NCBI GenBank assembly: GCA_032123435.1
Contig: JAQBFJ010000260.1
Location: 1 to 8,930 of the forward strand
Direction: 5' to 3'
DNA: 8,930 nt
Source: JAQBFJ01 sp032123435
GTDB lineage: Bacteria > Verrucomicrobiota > Kiritimatiellia > UBA8416 > JAQBFJ01
Made by a program: the position numbers and the translations under genes. Below are positions 6,832-8,930 of this stretch, piece after piece. Position 1 is the first letter of the stretch; every line of letters starts with the position of its first letter. Below the pieces are notes generated by a model. It was not told where the DNA came from and made no database searches. It saw only the letters and a program-made list of their open reading frames with translations.

Positions 6832-8250
6832 ATGCGTAGAACCAAGATAGTTGTTACAATTGGACCGGCATCCAATGATCCGGAAGTTATGAAACGGTTT
6901 ATCAATGACGGAGTTGATGTGTTCCGTCTTAATTTCTCGCACGGTGACAAGGAAGATCACCGCCATCTGATTAAACTTATCAGAAGCATTTGCCTGGAAT
7001 CCGGACGTGATGTGGCAATTATGCAGGATCTTAGCGGACCAAAGATCCGTGTGGGCAGTGTTTCGAAAGGCGCAATTAAGCTGAATCCGGGTTCAGAGAT
7101 AGTAATTGAATCACAGGATATTGAGGGAACGGAATCATGCATAGGTGTTAACTATGATACGTTTGCACATGATGTCAAAGAAGGGGACAGGGTATTGCTT
7201 GATGATGGGACGCTGGAGCTTGTGGCTCTCTCTATAACGGATAACAAGGTGCGGTGCCGTGTTCTGCGAGGCGGGATCCTGAAAAGCCACAAAGGCGTCA
7301 ATCTGCCAAATACAACAATTTCCGCTCCATCAATTACTGCGAAGGATCTGGACGATTTATCTGTTGGCATTGAGGAAGGGGTCGATTTTGTGGCCCTTTC
7401 TTTCGTTCGTTCTCCCGATGATATTGCAGGTGTGCGAAAGATTCTGGAGAAACATAATAGTCCCGCCCAGATAATAGCTAAAATCGAACGACCTGAAGCA
7501 ATAAGACATATAGATGCGATTGTTGCCGCCGCAGATGGGGTTCTTGTTGCCAGAGGCGATCTTGGTGTGGAAATGGATATTGTGCAGGTTGCACTGCTCC
7601 AAAAAAGTATTGTTCGTGCCGCCAATGAACAAGATAAATATGTCATAGTAGCAACGCAAATGCTCGAATCTATGATTCATAGTCCCGTACCAACAAGGGC
7701 AGAAGTGTCTGATGTTACTAACGCCGTTATTGACGGCGCGGATGCCGTTATGCTGTCCGGTGAAACGGCAGTAGGTGAGTTTCCAGTAGAAAGTGTTGAA
7801 ATTGTAAAAAGAATATTATGCGAAACGGAATCATATCTAATTACACACCAGCCTAAATGGGACTGGAAACGGCTGAATGCCGTCCATCCGTTGCAGGATG
7901 CAATTGGTCATGCAGTATTTTCACTTTATGATGATCTCAGTCCAGGCGCTATAGTGGCGTTTTCAGCGACGGGTGGAACAGCTCTTTTCCTGTCAAAGAG
8001 CAGGCCGTTTGCGCCAATTATTGTTTTTACCAATCGGCATGATGCGTTGCGGCGGATGCGACTGTTCTGGGGGGTTGAACCTGTTTATGATAATAATGTC
8101 AAAAGCAAGGATCAGCTTGTTGCGGCAGCTCGAAATTACCTTGGAAAAGAAAAAAATGTAGGTGACGGCAAACAGCTTCTGGTCGTTTGCGGAAGTCATT
8201 TTGGAGAAGTGGGCACAACAAATACGATTGAAGTTGTATCAGTAAACTGA
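6832..8250 (+). CDS. pyk: Pyruvate kinase
   Basis: The 472-residue protein is a full-length pyruvate kinase (PEP + ADP to pyruvate + ATP, the last step of glycolysis). The N-terminus TKIVVTIGPAS and FRLNFSHG give the nucleotide and metal contacts Arg32, Asn34 and Ser36. MQDLSGPKIRVG (64-75) begins the B domain. Catalytic Lys217 lies in IIAKIERPEAI, with metal ligands Glu219 and Asp243 (ARGDLGVE). ATQMLESM (274-281) and MLSGETAVGEFP (307-318) complete the barrel. The C-terminal allosteric-type domain ends in GTTNTIEVV. Lys71 in GPKIR aligns with rabbit Glu117, the mark of the potassium-independent group. No Shine-Dalgarno is visible before the ATG, and the 57-nt gap upstream has no convincing promoter. 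It is the last protein gene of the co-directional block. Confidence 0.97.
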   Translation: MRRTKIVVTIGPASNDPEVMKRFINDGVDVFRLNFSHGDKEDHRHLIKLIRSICLESGRDVAIMQDLSGPKIRVGSVSKGAIKLNPGSEIVIESQDIEGTESCIGVNYDTFAHDVKEGDRVLLDDGTLELVALSITDNKVRCRVLRGGILKSHKGVNLPNTTISAPSITAKDLDDLSVGIEEGVDFVALSFVRSPDDIAGVRKILEKHNSPAQIIAKIERPEAIRHIDAIVAAADGVLVARGDLGVEMDIVQVALLQKSIVRAANEQDKYVIVATQMLESMIHSPVPTRAEVSDVTNAVIDGADAVMLSGETAVGEFPVESVEIVKRILCETESYLITHQPKWDWKRLNAVHPLQDAIGHAVFSLYDDLSPGAIVAFSATGGTALFLSKSRPFAPIIVFTNRHDALRRMRLFWGVEPVYDNNVKSKDQLVAAARNYLGKEKNVGDGKQLLVVCGSHFGEVGTTNTIEVVSVN

Positions 8251-8270
8251 ATAATCTCGGTCGGCATTAT

Positions 8271-8291
8271 TGATATACCCTTGCTATATCA
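8271..8291 (+). terminator. AT-rich 7-bp hairpin after pyk; possible weak terminator or operator
   Basis: TGATATA (8271-8277) and TATATCA (8285-8291) pair perfectly around the 7-nt loop CCCTTGC, 20 nt after the pyk stop. The following bases (GCTTGTTTTGG) are only moderately T-rich. The stem is pure A/T apart from one pair, so termination would be weak. The right arm also overlaps the promoter-like site described separately, so an operator role is equally possible. Confidence 0.25.
8282..8290 (+). promoter_or_regulatory. Possible extended -10 promoter for the tRNA gene
   Basis: TGCTATATC (8282-8290) reads as an extended -10 element (TG, one base, TATATC against TATAAT). Transcription would start near 8297, about 27 nt before the mature tRNA. 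No good -35 box is found at the usual distance. Read-through from pyk is the alternative. Confidence 0.22.
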
Positions 8292-8323
8292 GCTTGTTTT
8301 GGTAAATATATGGTTCTTATGGA

Positions 8324-8400
8324 ACCCCGGTAGCTCATCTGGACAGAGCGCAAGATTCCTAATCTTGAGGTAGGAGGTTCAAGTCCTCTCCGGGGTACCA
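8324..8400 (+). tRNA. tRNA-Arg, anticodon CCU, CCA encoded
   Basis: A full 77-nt cloverleaf folds. The acceptor stem is ACCCCGG with CCGGGGT, followed by discriminator A and an encoded CCA (8398-8400). The D stem is GCTC/GAGC with a 9-nt loop. The anticodon stem is CAAGA/TCTTG around TTCCTAA, giving anticodon CCT at 8358-8360. The variable loop is 5 nt (AGGTA). The T stem is GGAGG/CCTCT with one G-T pair around TTCAAGT. Anticodon CCU reads AGG, so this is a minor arginine tRNA. Large hairpins begin only 10 nt after the CCA. tRNA 3' ends are common integration targets, but no second copy of this 3' end is visible in the window. Confidence 0.95.
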
Positions 8401-8404
8401 GTGC

Positions 8405-8489
8405 GCTTCGGAACGGGTACGCCTCCTTGTCTGGTGTTTGGCCCCCTGAACCCCTGGCCAAACAAGGCCTACGGAGGCGCACCCGTTCC
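8405..8489. repeat. Large GC-rich hairpin just downstream of the tRNA (frame copy 1)
   Basis: An 80-nt two-storey stem spans 8410-8489. The outer arms GGAACGGGTACGCCTCC (8410-8426) and GGAGGCGCACCCGTTCC (8473-8489) pair at 16 of 17 positions, with one A-C mismatch. A symmetric 8 x 8 internal loop follows. The inner arms TGTTTGGCC (8435-8443) and GGCCAAACA (8456-8464) pair perfectly around a 12-nt loop, CCCTGAACCCCT. It contains the shared elements GCTTCGGAA (8405-8413), CTTGTCTGGTG (8426-8436) and CAAGGCCT (8463-8470), which recur in the second hairpin. The stretch is clearly richer in G and C than the genes. There is no T-run after it, so it is not an intrinsic terminator. It may be a structured RNA, a DNA hairpin recognised by a protein, or a mobile-repeat unit. 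Confidence 0.7.
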
Positions 8490-8534
8490 TTCGCTTGGGG
8501 GTCTGATGCTGAGGAGTGGCAGGTTAATATTGAT

Positions 8535-8601
8535 GCTTCGGAAGATATCTATGTCTTGTCTGGTGAGAACGCCCCGCTTTGCCCCCGCGTTCTCAAGGTC
8601 T
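8535..8601. repeat. Second hairpin with the same frame (copy 2)
   Basis: TGAGAACGC (8564-8572) and GCGTTCTCA (8587-8595) pair perfectly over 9 bp around the loop CCCGCTTTGCCCCC (8573-8586). It repeats the layout of the first hairpin. GCTTCGGAA (8535-8543) comes first, then 11 nt (12 in copy 1), then CTTGTCTGGTG (8555-8565), a 7-bp stem, a loop flanked by CCC runs, the complementary arm and CAAGGTCT (8594-8601). The stem bases differ from copy 1 at six of seven positions, yet complementarity is kept. The long outer stem of copy 1 is not present here. Confidence 0.65.
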
Positions 8602-8608
8602 GTGTGAA

Positions 8609-8854
8609 GCCCAGGGCCAGCCCTCGAATTAATACTTAACTTGCGTATTCGTTTTTTATTTATTGCGATTTCCAGATGAATTGCTCTGGGGAACTGGGGG
8701 GCAGCCCTCAAAATAGCAAAATCAAGGATTGACGCTGGGCCCGCCAGATAGAACATGTTGAAAAATAAGAACATTACAGATAAAGTTATAAAGATAGAAA
8801 AATTGCTTAATAAACAATGTAAAGATTCTTAATTCTTAAGGGCTGACCCCGGGC
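8609..8854. repeat. REP-like motifs; imperfect inverted repeat enclosing about 246 bp
   Basis: The left end GCCCAGGGCCAGCCCT (8609-8624) and the reverse complement of AGGGCTGACCCCGGGC (8839-8854) agree at 14 of 16 bases. Both are followed inward by GAATTAA after a gap of 1 or 3 nt (8626-8632 and, as TTAATTC, 8829-8835). A third related copy, GGGGCAGCCCTC (8698-8709), lies inside in the same orientation as the left one. The interior is AT-rich, without a supported gene. From memory, similar GGGGTCAGCCCTT sequences occur beside REP-associated transposases in environmental bacteria. That link is unverified, and no transposase is present here. Possible readings are a REP cluster or a small non-autonomous (MITE-like) element. 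Confidence 0.45.
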
Positions 8855-8930
8855 CCCACGCGTAATCAACACCCTCCAGCGGGCCATAAAGGTAGCCATG
8901 CTGGCCATAACATCAATATTCCTGGCTGAA

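Larger units (their letters stand above)
8401..8930. other. Gene-free 530-bp region downstream of the tRNA
   Basis: The region holds no gene I can support. Its contents are the two framed hairpins (8405-8489 and 8535-8601), the REP-like motifs (8609-8854) and a T-rich patch at 8650-8664 (GTTTTTTATTTATT). A weak 5-bp stem AATAC/GTATT precedes the patch, so poor termination there is possible. Short frames exist on both strands. One on the plus strand from TTG 8427 to 8639 gives 70 residues and runs through both hairpins. One on the minus strand from the right edge to about 8809 is open, but shows no recognisable motif. The minus-strand frame crossing the tRNA is an artefact of the tRNA sequence. 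Confidence 0.6.

Noticed and set aside
7152..7646. Minus-strand frame of 164 codons inside pyk
   Set aside because: It is a shadow of the pyruvate kinase coding strand; low-complexity Ser/Ile/Arg composition is typical of an antisense frame.
8267..8482. Minus-strand frame of 71 codons across the tRNA
   Set aside because: Its product reads RRGLEPPTSRLGILRSVQMSYRG, the well-known spurious translation of the reverse strand of a tRNA gene; the tRNA cloverleaf explains the sequence fully.
8469..8774. Minus-strand frame of 101 codons in the repeat region
   Set aside because: It crosses both hairpin areas and the REP-like motifs, has no ribosome binding site, and shows no recognisable motif.
8809..8930. 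C-terminus of a minus-strand gene entering from the right edge
   Set aside because: One frame is open from the edge to a TAA near 8809, but the residues show no family motif and the frame runs through the REP-like repeat, so it cannot be supported.
1..8930. CRISPR array, transposase, prophage or defence system
   Set aside because: No regularly spaced repeats and no nuclease, integrase or transposase motif were seen apart from a very tentative fold guess for the 200-residue protein.

Overview
The window is about 8.2 kb of tightly packed, co-directional housekeeping genes on the plus strand, followed by a tRNA-Arg gene and about 530 bases of non-coding, repeat-bearing DNA. The cut gene at the left edge is lpxA (lipid A synthesis), so the organism is a Gram-negative-type diderm. 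Other clues are a stand-alone IMP cyclohydrolase instead of a full PurH, a two-subunit oxygen-sensitive class I fumarase, a small Cys-rich protein, moderate GC content and a tRNA gene with an encoded CCA. Together these fit an anaerobic or facultative uncultured lineage, for example Omnitrophota, a PVC relative or a deltaproteobacterium-like group. That placement is inference; no gene here fixes the phylum.

Layout: lpxA 3' part (2-409); IMP cyclohydrolase (429-1109); QueD/PTPS-family protein (1102-1488, 8-nt overlap); PHP-domain phosphoesterase (about 1481-2323, again overlapping); a 48-residue Cys-rich protein (2385-2531) with a strong ribosome binding site; class I fumarate hydratase alpha (2571-3455) and beta (3489-4058); fmt (4068-5012); aroB (5009-6091, ATGA overlap); an unrecognised 200-residue protein from a TTG start (6172-6774); pyk (6832-8250); tRNA-Arg(CCU) (8324-8400). 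Overlaps and gaps of about 10-80 nt suggest one or a few long transcripts of general metabolic genes: lipid A, purines, pterin/queuosine, nucleotide turnover, the C4-dicarboxylate pathway, initiator-tRNA formylation, the shikimate pathway and glycolysis. I see no single pathway behind the grouping.

The least explained part is 8401-8930. Right after the tRNA lies an 80-nt hairpin, and 130 nt later a second hairpin. Both are built on the same conserved frame (GCTTCGGAA, CTTGTCTGGTG, a 7-bp stem around a C-rich loop, CAAGGYCT), but the 7-bp stems differ in sequence while staying complementary. After that come three copies of a REP-like CAGCCCT motif; the outer two form an imperfect inverted repeat spanning about 246 bp. 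This looks like a small repeat or structured-element cluster at the 3' side of a tRNA gene. I found no CRISPR array, transposase, phage gene or defence system, and most of the window is ordinary core metabolism.
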